This document shows, piece by piece, positions 18,517 to 29,133 of a stretch of 64,000 bases of DNA (position 1 is its first letter; each line of letters begins with the position of its first letter). Location: assembly GCA_964618955.1 (NCBI GenBank), contig CAZUBO010000003.1:1-64000 (forward strand). The letters are read 5' to 3'. The DNA is from JAKLIH01 sp964618955. Lineage in GTDB: Bacteria > Patescibacteriota > Minisyncoccia > UBA6257 > JAKLIH01. The position numbers and the translations under genes are program-made. The notes beneath the pieces were generated by a model. It had not been told where the DNA came from, did no database searches, and saw nothing but the letters and a program-made list of their open reading frames with translations.

Positions 18517-18639
18517 GTCTTTCTTTTTTTTTGACTTTTTCTTTTTTATTTGCTAATATATCAGTACAAAAATACCCACTGAAAAACAGAGTATTTATTT
18601 CGTTTTTAAGCATTAAAGATACTTTTTGAAAAGAATGTT

Positions 18640-19167
18640 ATGACTAAAGAAAATTTTTCTAAAATTTATGACGATCATTCAAAAGAAATTTTTAACTTCC
18701 TGTATATCAGGACTCAGTCTTCTGACTTAGCAAGTGATATTGTGTCAGAAACTTTTTTCAAATTTTGAAAATCAAATTGTGATAAACCCGAAGACTATTT
18801 AAAAAATCCTCGTGCCTTTTTGTATCGTTTAGCCAAGAACTGCTTAGTTGATTCTTATCGTAAAAGCAATCATTATGAAATTATTTCAATTGATGCTAGC
18901 CTTGAAGATTCTGAAAATGAGAATGTTGCTGAAATTCAAATTCAGTCTAATGAAGATATCAAGACTGATTATGCTGAATCCGAACAAAAACAAATGGTTT
19001 TAAATGCTATCAAGAAATTAAATCCTATGTATGCTAATGTTTTGATTTATCATTACATTCAAGGCTTAGATTCTAAAGAAATTTCCATAATCATTGATCG
19101 TACTGAATCTAATACTAGAGTTATTATTCATCGTGCTTTAGAATCACTTAAAAAAGCATTAAAATAA
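18640..19167 (+). CDS. ECF-type RNA polymerase sigma factor
   Basis: 175 aa. Region 2 spans residues ~10-80: SDLASDIVSETFFKF-W-KSN, then LKNPRAFLYRLAKNCLVDSYRK, the -10 recognition helix; the TGA-coded Trp matches the Trp common in this helix. Region 4 is at the C-terminus (VLIYHYIQGLDSKEISIIID, RVIIHRALESLKKALK). It heads a three-gene operon with genes at 19172 and 19813, spaced by 4 and 2 bases. Its target promoters are unknown. Confidence 0.88.
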
Positions 19168-19171
19168 CAAT

Positions 19172-19810
19172 ATGCTTGAGAACGATCCCAATAATATTTT
19201 AAATGAATTATCTAAAAGTACTCCTAAAACAATTACATGAGATATTCAGACAAAATTAAAACAAGGTGACGTCAATCCTGATGCTCCTACTTTTTATGAC
19301 ACCGAACATGACAAAAAGAATATGCAAAAATTAAAAGACCGATTTACTCAGATGGAATCACAAGAAGGTGCTTTTAAAAGTATCTATAAAAAATTTTGGA
19401 AAAGCTATTTACTAAATCAACCTAGTGATATCTTTCCAGATGAAATTTTAGATGCTTTTTTTAATAACAAAGCCACTAATTTAATAATTCAAAAGTCTTT
19501 TAAAAAAATAGACGAAGATATAATTATTCTGGACCAATTAAATAAGAATGTTGGCGAACATGAAGTTATTAAAGAAAAAGATGTTATAAAATATCTAATT
19601 AAAAAAGAAACTATTATTGGTAAGAAATTTTGAAAAGATGTAGTGTCAAAGATTCAAAATGAAGCTCATCGTTTTGCTATTACCGCTAAAGAACAGAAGA
19701 TTCCTTTCAATAGCGAATTATTACATTCTAAATTGACAATACTTGAGAATAGTTTTTTAAATACTCTAGCTGATCTTTATTTAAAAAACAAAAAAGATCT
19801 TAAAAAATAA
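19172..19810 (+). CDS. Hypothetical 212-aa protein in the sigma operon
   Basis: Starts 4 bp after the sigma stop. A soluble, highly charged helical protein without membrane segment; two TGAs read as Trp (TIT-W-DIQTKL, GKKF-W-KDVV). No family recognised. Anti-sigma or scaffold roles are suggested only by position. Confidence 0.7.
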
Positions 19811-19812
19811 CC

Positions 19813-20283
19813 ATGTTTGATATTCAAAACAAATCCAGAAATAGAATAACTCTCAGCAGTTCTCTTTTGTCAATTGCTATTGGTATCTTTTTTCTAACCA
19901 TTAATTTAAAATCAGAATTGTTAGAAAACAAATTTCTAATTTTTCAACTCTGTTCTAGTATTCCTATGTTTTTAACTGCTATTCTTTCGTACTCTAAAGC
20001 TGGCTACAGAGAGAAATACAAGTCCTGAGATGGTCTAGGTTGATTTACTTTTACCATTGGCTATGCCTTTATCATTAATGTTATTAGTATTCTAATTAAT
20101 ATAAAAATTAATCATTCAATCGCTATTTACTTTTTAATGGTTTCAGCCTTAGGAGCTTTTCTTTATTCAATAGTAGATATCAAAGGTGATAGTGGAACTT
20201 TTAAAGAGAGATTTTGCAAAGATTCTTTTTTCTTTAGTATTCTTATCTTTCTAGGGTTATTTGTAGTTTTAGGCATTTATTAA
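19813..20283 (+). CDS. Four- to five-TM membrane protein in the sigma operon
   Basis: 156 aa, hydrophobic segments at about residues 14-32, 42-60, 80-100, 105-123 and 137-155. Two TGA codons give KS-W-DGLG-W-FTF. It starts two bases after the previous stop. An ECF sigma followed by a small protein and a membrane protein resembles sigma/anti-sigma units, but no anti-sigma motif is visible. Confidence 0.7.
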
Positions 20284-20311
20284 AATCAATCTTACGATTG
20301 ATTTTTTTTAA
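20284..20311 (+). terminator. Intrinsic terminator of the sigma operon
   Basis: AATCAATC-TTAC-GATTGATT followed by TTTTTT. Confidence 0.85.
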
Positions 20312-20362
20312 ATTCTACTTTATACTATTATCAATATGTTAATAAAAATTCATTTTCAAATT

Positions 20363-22480
20363 ATGAAAAAATTATTTTTAATATTAGTTTTCTTCTTGTT
20401 TAACATCAATATCTTTAATGCTAAAGCCGTAACCGAAAGTGGTTTTAATAATTTTAATTCCTCTTTGAATATTGGTAACTATATCCAAACTACTTACTAT
20501 CGTTGAAAATGTAATTCTAATAATAAGTGTGAAAAAACCCAAACCAAAACTGATGGCGATTTCGATTCTGAAAGTAAATGTTTAAGTAATTGTCCTTCAA
20601 AGACAACAGCTTACACTTCTTCTAACATTAACAATAATTTTAATTTCAACTTTACAACAACTTCCACTACTAAAGCTTCTTTTAATTCATATAATTCTAG
20701 CAATTTAAATGTTGGTAGTTTTAAAACCACAACTAATACAATAACTACATTACCAACAGCTTCTACTGATAGCTTGTCAGGCTTTAATTTTTCAGCTTCC
20801 AATCTTCAAACATTAAATTCTAAAACTACTACTCCTTCTGCAACTCAAAATACTGCTTTTATACAACCAACTATTAAATCAGATTCTGTAGAAGATTTAG
20901 AGCCAGCAACGATTGGCAAAAGTATTTTCAGTAATTTATTACAAGGGTTGGGTATTATACAGCCAAATTCAACATTAAACAATGGTAATATTTTAACTAT
21001 CCCTAAACCAGGATCAGGTGATGTTGCTCCTATGGATATTAAAGATGTTCATTATCAACCTTGCGAAATCAAAAACTTGAAATTATTAGATCCGGACAAA
21101 AATTATAAATATGGTGATTATATTACTTTCCAATTTGGTGCCCAATGCGATTATCAAAGCTATCAATCCTATGTTCAATTAAAATATAAGCTAACTAATG
21201 ATAAGTATACATATATGTATGAGTTAATAAATATCTCTACTAGCAATAATCTTGAGGTTTCTTTTCTTTTATCACCAGATGATCTAAAAATTATTAATAA
21301 TAAATTACAATTGAATATTGATATTCATCAATGTCGATATATTAATGATGATGGCAAAGTTGAACCCGATCCTTTTTGCCTGGATACTTTTAAAAACAAT
21401 CAAAACGACTTAGATAGTACTTCTTCAAAAAACTTTTATTTAAAGTTTCCAAATTCCTTAGAGGCTTCTAATAAATGTAGCTATTCTATTATTTCTCCAG
21501 AGAATAATACTACTTTTGTCGAAGAAGGCAAATTAAAGGATTCGCAAATAGAAACGAAGCTTTTGGTAAAATGCCCTAAGATTCCCGATAATGTTAAAGC
21601 CAATAACGATACTAAAGATATTGTAATCTGAGAAAATGTTTTTTGTAAATATAATCTTACTGGGTCTTGAATGCAAATTGGCAGAGATAAACCCTACCAG
21701 CAAAGGTCTTATCGGCTAGGAGAAACTACTGAAATTAATATCAATAAGTACTATTTTTATCTAGAAGGGATCTTTAATCAGGGCGATATTAAAGATTGCT
21801 ATATAAAATCAATAATTTCCGAAATGGACTCTAATGGTTTGTTATTAGGGAGTAAAGAATTCATTACTAACTTTGGTATTCAGAAATGCAAGATCGAAAT
21901 AAAATTAGACTCTGCAGAGATAAATGATATTAATCATCCGTATTATACTTCCAAAACACCCAGCATACCTTTAAAAATGATTTTTTATTGTAATCGTGAC
22001 TCAACCTCACCTCAACCATATTGAGTCCAATGGTATTTTAAAACGGGTCATAAAGTTTATGATCAATACTATGGTGGTAGAGTTATGTTCCTTCCAATTT
22101 CGAAAGATAGAATTACTAAAATTAGCGATAAAGAATATTTGTTAAAAGCCAATTTACCATTATCTAGTATAGCTGAGATTATGGAGATAAAAGAAAATGC
22201 TCAGTCACCTAGTTATATAAACGTTTTTGTTGGATCTTATGCTACTATCGAAACCGATAGTAATGGCGATCATTATTTTATTAGTAATAATCTTATAGAA
22301 CCGACTAAAGATGCTAAAATATATTTTTATTATGATGGTGAAACTCCATCAGATAATCCTGATATTCAACCTGGACCTACAACTTCTACTACCAAAGGAG
22401 AAAAGGGAGGAGATGATAATTCTCCAAAACCGGGTATCTTAAAACGTATTCTAAATTTCTTTGGTATTAATCTAAGGTAA
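20363..22480 (+). CDS. Secreted Asn/Ser/Thr-rich surface protein
   Basis: 705 aa. The start at 20363 gives a signal peptide (MKKLFLILVFFLFNINIFNA, then KA). A short Cys-containing domain follows (TYYRWKCNSNNKCEK, SKCLSNC), then a ~120-residue Asn/Thr/Ser-rich linker and two or three probable beta-sandwich domains with scattered Cys pairs, a Pro/Thr/Gly-rich spacer and a basic C-terminus. Four TGAs join four standard-code fragments. Its N-terminus matches that of the 1113-aa protein at 43641, so they are paralogs, and both lie next to AbiE modules. Confidence 0.75.
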
Positions 22481-22481
22481 T

Positions 22482-22510
22482 AAAACAGGGCACTTAATAG
22501 TGCTCTGTTT
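22482..22510 (+). terminator. Intrinsic terminator after the surface protein
   Basis: AAACAGGGCAC and GTGCTCTGTTT pair over a short AT loop. Confidence 0.75.
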
Positions 22511-22737
22511 AATTGCATTTTTCATCAAACTATACTGTTCATTATTCTCAACGTCAATGTCCAGTACCACTAACATCGTTGACTGGGAATATTCTAGTTT
22601 TAAGAACTGACCAATAAGGGGGAAATGCAATGGTTTAGTTATACGAAAAAGTGTAGTATGAATGAGGTTAATTACGATTTTGTAGTGATTTCGTAGTTGT
22701 TTTACTTTGTAAATAATAAAAACACTAGTTTTTTTAC
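22511..22737. other. Intergenic stretch without a supported gene
   Basis: I see no ORF with a believable start on either strand. A minus-strand open frame of 90 codons shows no recognisable protein character. It may be a remnant of an inserted element or long leader DNA. Confidence 0.5.
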
Positions 22738-22765
22738 TTGACAAATAAAAAAAATTTGGTATAAT
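22738..22765 (+). promoter_or_regulatory. Promoter of AbiE module 1
   Basis: TTGACA at 22738-22743, 16 nt, TATAAT at 22760-22765. Confidence 0.75.
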
Positions 22766-22804
22766 TTCTTTAACATACTCTTAACGGTATTTTAAAGAAA
22801 CAAT

Positions 22805-23425
22805 ATGAATACAATCATGGACTTTGCAAATACATTTAAGAATACAGTCATTATATCATTAAGTGACATAAACAAGGAGTTTCCTAAGTTTTATCGCCAT
22901 CGTTTGACTGAATGACAAAATCAAGGATATATCAAGAAAATTATCCGTGGTTTTTATATTTTATCCGATTTAGATTTGAATGAATTCACGTCTTTTGCTA
23001 TTGCTAATAGAATCTATGAACCATCATATATTTCTTTAGAATCAGCCTTAAGATACTATAACTTCATTCCTGAACAAACTTTTGCTGTGACTTCTATATC
23101 TACCCTCAAGACCAAGACATTCAATACTTGAATGGATAGATTTGTTTATAGTAGTATTATTCCCAATCTATTCTTTGGTTATGAAATAGTTCATTTCAAG
23201 AATTTTGTTTTTAAGATTGCCAATCGAGAGAAGGCAATCTTAGATTATTTGTATTTTCATCGCCATTTTAAAACCGAAAAGGATATTGAAGAATTGAGAT
23301 TCAATATTGAAGAGATCAAGAATACATTAAATACTGATAGATTAAAGGACTATCTATCAAAGTACAATAACAAGTCTTTTGAAAAAATAATTAATAATTT
23401 TTTAAACTATATTTATCATGATTAG
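22805..23425 (+). CDS. AbiEi-type antitoxin / transcriptional regulator, module 1
   Basis: 206 aa. N-terminal winged-helix part (FYRHRLTE-W-QNQGYIKKI, then GFYILSDL), then the AbiEi core with IYEPSYISLESALRYY and KIANREKAILDYLYFH. AbiEi represses its own operon and counteracts the AbiEii nucleotidyltransferase. Two TGAs are read as Trp. It overlaps the next gene by 8 bp and is closely similar in sequence and length to the protein at 42153. Confidence 0.85.
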
Positions 23426-24194
23426 TTTACAAGAGCTCATAAAAGAATACCCTAGTAATCTGGCCAGTAGAAGCAGGGCTATTCTTAGAGAATATCTTCA
23501 ATACAAGATATTAAATATCATTTTTAATTCAAAATTCTTATCTAAATTATCCTTTATTGGCGATACTGCTCTTAGAATTGTCTATAATAATCAAAGATTC
23601 TCCGAAGATCTTAATTTTGATAATTTCGGCTTAACTATTGAAGAATTCGAAGAATTAATGAAGATAATAGCTAATAAACTGGAATTAGATGGCTATAATA
23701 TAGAATACAATGTATCTGAAAAGGGTGCTTTTAGGGGCAACATCAAGTTTTTAAACCTTCTTAGTCAATTAGATTTAGCTGTTTGTGATACCGAAAAGCT
23801 TCTAATTCAAATCGATACCGCTCCTCATAGCTTCTCATATAAGCCAGATCTAAAACTAATTCAAAAGTTTGATGTTCTTACAAAAATAAATGTAACGCCT
23901 ATTAATATTCTTCTTTCTCAGAAGATTAGAGCTTTATTCGAACGTAATCGTGTTCTTGGTAGGGACGTCTATGATATCATTTTTCTGATATCAAAAACTA
24001 AACCCAATTATGATTATCTAAGAACAAAATTAAACATCAATAATAACATTGAATTAAAAAATAAATTACAAGAGTTTTTTAAAACTATTGATTTATCAGA
24101 ATTAGAAAAAGATATTTCAGGTTTTGTCTTTAATCAGGATGAGCTTAAAAAGCTATCTGTCTTTAAAGATAATATCTCTGAATTCGAATTCTAA
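23418..24194 (+). CDS. AbiEii-type nucleotidyltransferase toxin, module 1, probably inactive
   Basis: 258 aa. The family motif GGTALR...RFSEDLDF appears here as GDTALRIVYNNQRFSEDLNF: the second Gly of GGT is Asp and the last Asp of the catalytic DLD is Asn. The two paralogs in this window (41298, 42766) keep GGTALR and DLDF. The remainder, including KLLIQIDTAPHSF and LLSQKIRALFERNR, is intact, so the fold is probably kept while catalysis may be lost. Confidence 0.85.
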   Translation: MISLQELIKEYPSNLASRSRAILREYLQYKILNIIFNSKFLSKLSFIGDTALRIVYNNQRFSEDLNFDNFGLTIEEFEELMKIIANKLELDGYNIEYNVSEKGAFRGNIKFLNLLSQLDLAVCDTEKLLIQIDTAPHSFSYKPDLKLIQKFDVLTKINVTPINILLSQKIRALFERNRVLGRDVYDIIFLISKTKPNYDYLRTKLNINNNIELKNKLQEFFKTIDLSELEKDISGFVFNQDELKKLSVFKDNISEFEF

Positions 24195-24260
24195 CTGTTC
24201 AAGGAGTTTAAAGATTTATTCTTTCTCAATATAATATAATTAATATGTAACAAAACGACC

Positions 24261-24304
24261 ACTCCATACGTCTTATTCTATATATAGAATAAGACGTATG
24301 GAGT
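24261..24304. promoter_or_regulatory. 44-nt perfect palindrome
   Basis: ACTCCATACGTCTTATTCTA followed by TA and then its exact reverse complement, with no loop. It ends 12 bases before the GHKL gene start and lies after a non-homologous gene end. There is no T run, so a protein-binding site or a cruciform-forming element is more likely than a terminator. Confidence 0.7.
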
Positions 24305-24316
24305 AATACTAAAATA

Positions 24317-25162
24317 ATGAAAAATATTCTTGTTAGCGATCCCACAAGCAAATCATTTCAATCGCAATTAATTGCCTTATTGAAAGTCTTTTCTAATTTA
24401 CAACCTAATGAACAAGTATGCTTTGATTTATCTAATATAAATTGAATATGTCCAGTTTTATTATTGCCAATTTGTGCATATATTTATGAAACTAATAGTA
24501 AATATACATTACCCATAAATAATAGCGTTAAATCATACATTAATACTATTAATTTTCCAAACGGTGTTCAAACTATATTAAATGATCAAAAATATCATAC
24601 ATATATTCCTATAGTTTTCTTGCAAAAAATCAACAGTGTCGATGGAAAAGAAAAATTAGAATCATGATTTCAAGAATTAGTCTATAATAATATGAAGATT
24701 GAGGGTAATAAGAGCGTTATTTTTGCTCCTATAACAGAATTAATCACAAATATATTTGAACATAGTGGAAAAAACCATGGTTGAATCTTAGCTCAAATCT
24801 ATCCGTTTCAGAATTATGTAGATGTTTGCATTGTTGATACTGGTAGAGGTATTAAACAATGCTACGAAGAGGAATTGAATATGATATTAAATAATCATTT
24901 AGAGGCATTTGAAATGCTTGCCAACCGAGAATCGTCAAAATCAAAGACAGAAAGAGGTTTTGGTGTATATATGTCCAAGGAATTAATCTGTAAAGCTTTG
25001 AACGGTAATTTTGTACTTTTATCTGGTAACGCCGGTTGAAATATCGATTTGGATATTAGTAATATGACCGAAATATCTAATTTCTATTGGCAAGGGGTTA
25101 TTGCTAGCTATAGAATTAATTTTCCAAACAAGCAAGTTGACTTTTATAATTTTTTAGAGTAA
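24317..25162 (+). CDS. GHKL ATP-binding protein (histidine-kinase-like ATPase)
   Basis: 281 aa. The C-terminal half has the GHKL boxes: N box ITELITNIFEHS, G1 VDTGRGI, G2 ERGFGVYMSKEL. The N-terminal half is an alpha/beta domain (VCFDLSNIN-W-ICPVLLL) resembling a STAS-like fold. Four TGAs are read as Trp. In anti-sigma and partner-switch systems such ATPases phosphorylate a STAS partner; the next gene encodes a STAS-like DUF4325 protein, so a two-protein switch is likely. Confidence 0.8.
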
Positions 25163-25184
25163 TATATAACTAATAACATACAAT

Positions 25185-25538
25185 ATGAAACATATCAAAT
25201 TAGATCTGCAAAAAATAATAGCTCCAATTATAACCTCTAGAGATGCTATTAATAAGCTAGAAGCTATGATTAAAAAATCTTGATTCAATGAAGTTGAATT
25301 AGATTTTTCTGATATTCAGTTTATTTCAAGATCAGCTACTCATGAATTATTGCTTATGAAAGAAAGATTCTATAACAGAATGTTTTTAAAGAAAAGTATT
25401 ATATTTTCTAATATGAATATTGATGTATCAGAAATGATACGCACAGTAGCTGCTAATAGAGTAGCTCCTAAAAAACATACCGATGAGCAAAAAAGTAAGA
25501 TTGTGAGTGTTGAACAATTCTTATCCCAAAAGAGCTAG
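25185..25538 (+). CDS. STAS-like DUF4325 protein
   Basis: 117 aa. Contains NEVELDFSDIQFISRSATHE, the DUF4325 signature (acidic strand, then F-I-S-R-S). One TGA gives KKS-W-FNEV. It starts 22 bp after the GHKL gene; proteins of this family are often encoded next to GHKL ATPases. The downstream target is unknown. The Ser in ISRSA would be the candidate phosphorylated residue. Confidence 0.8.
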
Positions 25539-25560
25539 AATCAGAATCTTACTCACCCTA

Positions 25561-25770
25561 TTGACAAATATAAAATCTATGCTAATATATAGACAGTTAA
25601 GAATTGATACTCTAGTAGTAATACTTCTGAATTAATGCTTAACTACTGAAAGAAACAATTTGAGCAATCAGGTTGTTTTTTTCTTTGTCTGACTTTTACA
25701 CTCCTAGGTGTAACAAAATCAGACTTTCTACGTCTTACTAAGTGAAAGCATAATATTAAAGCGAAAAACA
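25561..25770 (+). promoter_or_regulatory. Promoter and structured 5' leader of the DUF5667 gene
   Basis: TTGACA 25561-25566, 16 nt, TAATAT 25583-25588. The ~180-nt leader has an outer GTTAAG/CTTAAC helix (25595-25643), a hairpin AAACAA/TTGTTT followed by a run of T (about 25653-25681, terminator-like), and a third hairpin TCTGA...TCAGA (25688-25723). A terminator inside a leader suggests attenuation or a riboswitch-like device; no known class is recognised. Confidence 0.55.
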
Positions 25771-26637
25771 ATGAAAAATCAAGGTTTTACAAACGAAGAG
25801 CTTTCTACAATCCTTCGATCCTTAAAGAACGAGGGTATTTCTAGTTTTAACCAATCCAAGGTTAAGGCTAGCGTTTATAATAAAATAACTAATGATGAGG
25901 TGACTTTGAACAAGCCAGTTCTCTTATCATTCTCCCGATACATGACAATATTCAAACCAGTTATGGCTGTATTGGCTTTAGCTTTATTTGGTTATAGTGG
26001 CATTAGATTTGCTTCTGGCATTTCTCCTTTAAGCCCTCTATATGTAATTAAAGAAAAAGCTAATGGAATTACTTTATCAGTTCTTCCTGAGAACAAGAAG
26101 CTTGAAAAGAAATTCGAAATAACTAATGAGAAGTTAGCAGCTATCAAAAGTCCTAGTGCTAGCAAAGAGCAGGTTACTAAGTTATCAGCTTCAGTCAAGA
26201 ACGACTTAACCAACTTATCTACTGATGTTAAGAATATCAAAGATGCTAAAAAGTTAGTAGCCTTATCAGAGACTTTAGAGACCCAAACAGCTACTTTACA
26301 AAAAGAAACTAATCAGTCTTTAGCTGTAACAACTACCCCTACTTTACCGTCTGATATAAAGGAGACTATTAATAAAGTAACTTCCGAAATCTTAGCAGTA
26401 GTCTATGAAGCTCAATCCAAGTCTGACAACTGTCCAAAGTATGTTGCTGAGAAGATGACTGCTTTAACAGCTAATACAGATCTAAATTACTTTATTCCTT
26501 CCAAATATTCTGAAGTCGTTAGTCTTCTAAAAGATGCTAAGACCAAATTAGAAAATGATGATTGTCTTGGTGCTTTAGCCGCTATCGATACTGTTGAAAG
26601 CTACAAATTGAATATAGTAATTCAACCTTCAAAATAA
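25771..26637 (+). CDS. DUF5667-like membrane protein
   Basis: 288 aa. A cytoplasmic N-terminal ~50 residues, one membrane segment (YMTIFKPVMAVLALALFGYS), then the DUF5667 hallmark SPLYVIKEKANGITLSVLPE and a long helical extracytoplasmic part with two Cys. Such proteins are common in Patescibacteria and often accompany ECF sigma factors; an anti-sigma-like role is only suggested. No Trp codon occurs. The HicB-like gene follows after two bases. Confidence 0.72.
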   Translation: MKNQGFTNEELSTILRSLKNEGISSFNQSKVKASVYNKITNDEVTLNKPVLLSFSRYMTIFKPVMAVLALALFGYSGIRFASGISPLSPLYVIKEKANGITLSVLPENKKLEKKFEITNEKLAAIKSPSASKEQVTKLSASVKNDLTNLSTDVKNIKDAKKLVALSETLETQTATLQKETNQSLAVTTTPTLPSDIKETINKVTSEILAVVYEAQSKSDNCPKYVAEKMTALTANTDLNYFIPSKYSEVVSLLKDAKTKLENDDCLGALAAIDTVESYKLNIVIQPSK

Positions 26638-26639
26638 TC

Positions 26640-26891
26640 ATGAAAAAGACATACGAATATACTGCGATATTTAAGAAAGAAGAGAAGGGAAAAAGATATA
26701 CTGTTTCTTTTCCAGCCCTACCAGGATGTTTTACCTTTGGAAACAATTTAAAACATGCCAAAAAAATGGCGCAAGAAGTATTGGAACTATGGTTGGAAGT
26801 ATTATCTGATGAATTTATGCCAATACCAATAGAAAATAAATCAGAAAATGTCCATATCTGTAAAATGAAAGCAACTTTAAAAAATAATTAA
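26640..26891 (+). CDS. HicB-like antitoxin-domain protein without HicA
   Basis: 83 aa. RYTVSFPALPGCFTFGNN followed by LKHAKKMAQEVLELWLEVL is the HicB RNase-H-like fold. HicB normally inhibits the HicA mRNA interferase; no HicA ORF is next to it here. It is co-transcribed with the DUF5667 gene. Trp is TGG. It may regulate by itself. Confidence 0.78.
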   Translation: MKKTYEYTAIFKKEEKGKRYTVSFPALPGCFTFGNNLKHAKKMAQEVLELWLEVLSDEFMPIPIENKSENVHICKMKATLKNN

Positions 26892-27135
26892 ACCTTTGTC
26901 ATTCTGTTAGAGCTTATATTCTGTAATTTCTAACAGAATGATAATGATTCTGAAAAAGCAAACACAAAACTCAGAAAAGTTCATTTTAATTCTGCTAATT
27001 GAGCCCAGTAATTAAGGGCTTACAATTAGACCGTTGGTCTTCTGTATATCTAAAGAGAAGATGGTCGATAAATGGCTTGCGTTCATTTAAAGGATGAACA
27101 AAAACAATAATAAAAAATTTAAAATAATTTATATA
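26892..27135 (+). promoter_or_regulatory. Structured leader upstream of the peptidoglycan-binding surface protein
   Basis: Three hairpins in 240 nt: CATTCTGTTAGA/TCTAACAGAATG (26900-26940), AGCCC/GGGCT (27002-27020) and GACC...TCTTCT/AGAAGA...GGTC (27029-27066). No clear promoter between the genes. A stable leader is plausible for an abundant surface protein. Confidence 0.45.
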
Positions 27136-28998
27136 ATGAAAAAATTACTCGCAATCGTTTTAGTTGCATCATTTGCTTTAGTTGGTGCCGTTAATGCTAG
27201 CGCAGTTACCGTTGAGGAATTACAAGCTCAAATAGCTACATTACTTCAACAAATTGCTGCTCTATCAGGTACTACTACAACAACTACAACTACAACAACA
27301 ACCGCTACTTTTTCAACCGACCTTTCACAAGGCATGACAAGTAACGATGTCAAAAATTTACAAGCAAGACTTGGTGTTAGCCAAACCGGTTACTTTGGTC
27401 CTTTGACCTTAGCAGCTGTTAAAGCTTATCAAGCTTCAAAAAATATTCCAGCTACTGGTTATGTTGGACCTTTGACAAGAGCTGCTTTAAATTCTTCAGC
27501 AACTCCAACTTCAACAGTTCCAGGTTGTGCTGCTGGTGCATTATTTAGTGCAACAACAGGTGCTTCTTGTACTGGTACAACTACCACTACAACAACTACA
27601 ACAACCTCAACAACTACCGAAGGTACATTAACCGCCGTATCATCCCCAACTTTTGTTGAAACAACATTAAAGAAAGGTGACACACAAAAAGCTATCTTAG
27701 CTACAAAATTGGAAGCTAAAAATTCCGATATCGCTATTAAGAGAATGGATGTCGAAATTAGTGGTACTACAGTTCAACCATGAAAATCATTTTCATCTTT
27801 TGAATTGTATGTAAATGGAACCTTAATTAAAGGTATTCCAGCTATTAAAGAGAACTTCATTGAAAATAGCTATGCTATTAACTACACCTTAAGATTTGAT
27901 AATATGTCCTTTACAGTTGCCAAAGGTACTACAGCTGATGTAGTGTTAAAGACAACAGTCCCATCAAATCCAGAAAATGTTACAGGAGTTTATACATTTA
28001 AATTCTTACAAACAAATTCTATTCGTGGTGTAGATACAGCAGGTATTGATCAATATGCTCCAGCTACTACTCTTGCAAGCGCTGCATTTGACTCTTCAAC
28101 TTGAACAGCTACAGCTGGCACATTAACTCTTTCTCTTAATGCTAATTCTCCAAAATTAGGATATATTTTTGGAAATACAACCGCAACAACATCTGATGTT
28201 GTACTAGGTTCAATAGATTTTAAGGGTGAGAATAGAGATACAACAATTAAGACATTAAAAGTTACTATGACTGATGCTGCTACTATTGCAAGCGCCGTCA
28301 AATTATATGATGGTTCTACATTATTAGCTAGTGTTGCTGGTGCTAACGGAGAGATCACTTTCTCTAACTTAGCTATCTTAATTGCTAAAGATACAACCAA
28401 GACTTTAACACTCAAGGCTGATCTTAAACCTATTGCAGGTGGATTAATTGGTGGTTCCATCTTAGGAACAATCACAGCTAACGCTTCTAAAGTTGTTGCC
28501 GTTGATTCCAACGATGATGTAGCTACAATTACAGCCGGTACAATTGCTACAAAAGCATTGACCGCTTATGTCAAAGCTCCAGTTATTACTTTAGTTTCAA
28601 CAAACATTGTTAAAACTACACAAGCTGGATCTTCTGATATTGCTGATGCTACAATCACATTTAATATCACTGCTACTGGTGGAGATATTTATTTGAAGAA
28701 AGCAGGTAACTTAACATCCGATACTGATAATGCTCCTGCCGCTGAAGGATATAACTATACATCAACAGCCGACGCTTTCGATGGCAATTATTATATCATC
28801 AGAAGTGGTGAAACAAAATCAGTTACTGCTACAGGTCATTTAACTGGCGCAGATGCATTTGTTAAGATGTACTTGAAGGACTTCAAGTGAAATATTACCA
28901 ATGCTACAGGTGATGCTACAGAAGTTCAAGTTACAACTTCAACTTATGATTTGAGCACTTTCGTAACAAGCTCAATCTGATTAGAAACACTTCCTTAG
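27136..28998 (+). CDS. Secreted peptidoglycan-binding, S-layer-like protein
   Basis: 620 aa. The start at 27136 gives a signal peptide (MKKLLAIVLVASFALVGA) ending near NAS-A. A heptad-like VEELQAQIATLLQQIAAL follows, then a poly-Thr linker, a PG_binding_1 domain (GMTSNDVKNLQARLGV, GYFGPLTLAAVKAYQA, TGYVGPLTRAAL), a second Thr linker, and Ig-like beta domains with GGDIYLKKAGN. This layout is typical of Parcubacteria cell-surface proteins. Four TGAs are Trp. The next TAG ends it just before a strong terminator. Confidence 0.88.
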
Positions 28999-29041
28999 TT
29001 CTTACTAAGCAATTGTCTAGTCGTGTTATGGCAACATAACA

Positions 29042-29074
29042 AAAAACCCGTCACATTTATGTGGCGGGTTTTTG
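29042..29074 (+). terminator. Intrinsic terminator
   Basis: AAACCCGTCAC-ATTTAT-GTGGCGGGTTTTT. Confidence 0.9.
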
Positions 29075-29133
29075 ATTGAGGAATATCTTTTTGTATGTTA
29101 TAATTATTTAATTAGATTAATTAAAAATTTAAT

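Noticed and set aside
20611..20802. Minus-strand Val/Leu/Glu-rich ORF
   Set aside because: Antisense to the Asn/Thr-rich linker of the surface protein; repeats of simple codons produce it.
22472..22744. 90-codon minus-strand ORF between the surface protein and AbiE
   Set aside because: Overlaps the terminator and the AbiE promoter, no ribosome site, no recognisable protein character.
27274..27306. ACA/ACT triplet repeats as a microsatellite or CRISPR-like repeat
   Set aside because: In-frame codons for poly-Thr linkers of a secreted protein; no spacers.
27459..27683. Minus-strand poly-Val ORF
   Set aside because: Shadow of the Thr-repeat linker (ACA/ACT codons read backwards).
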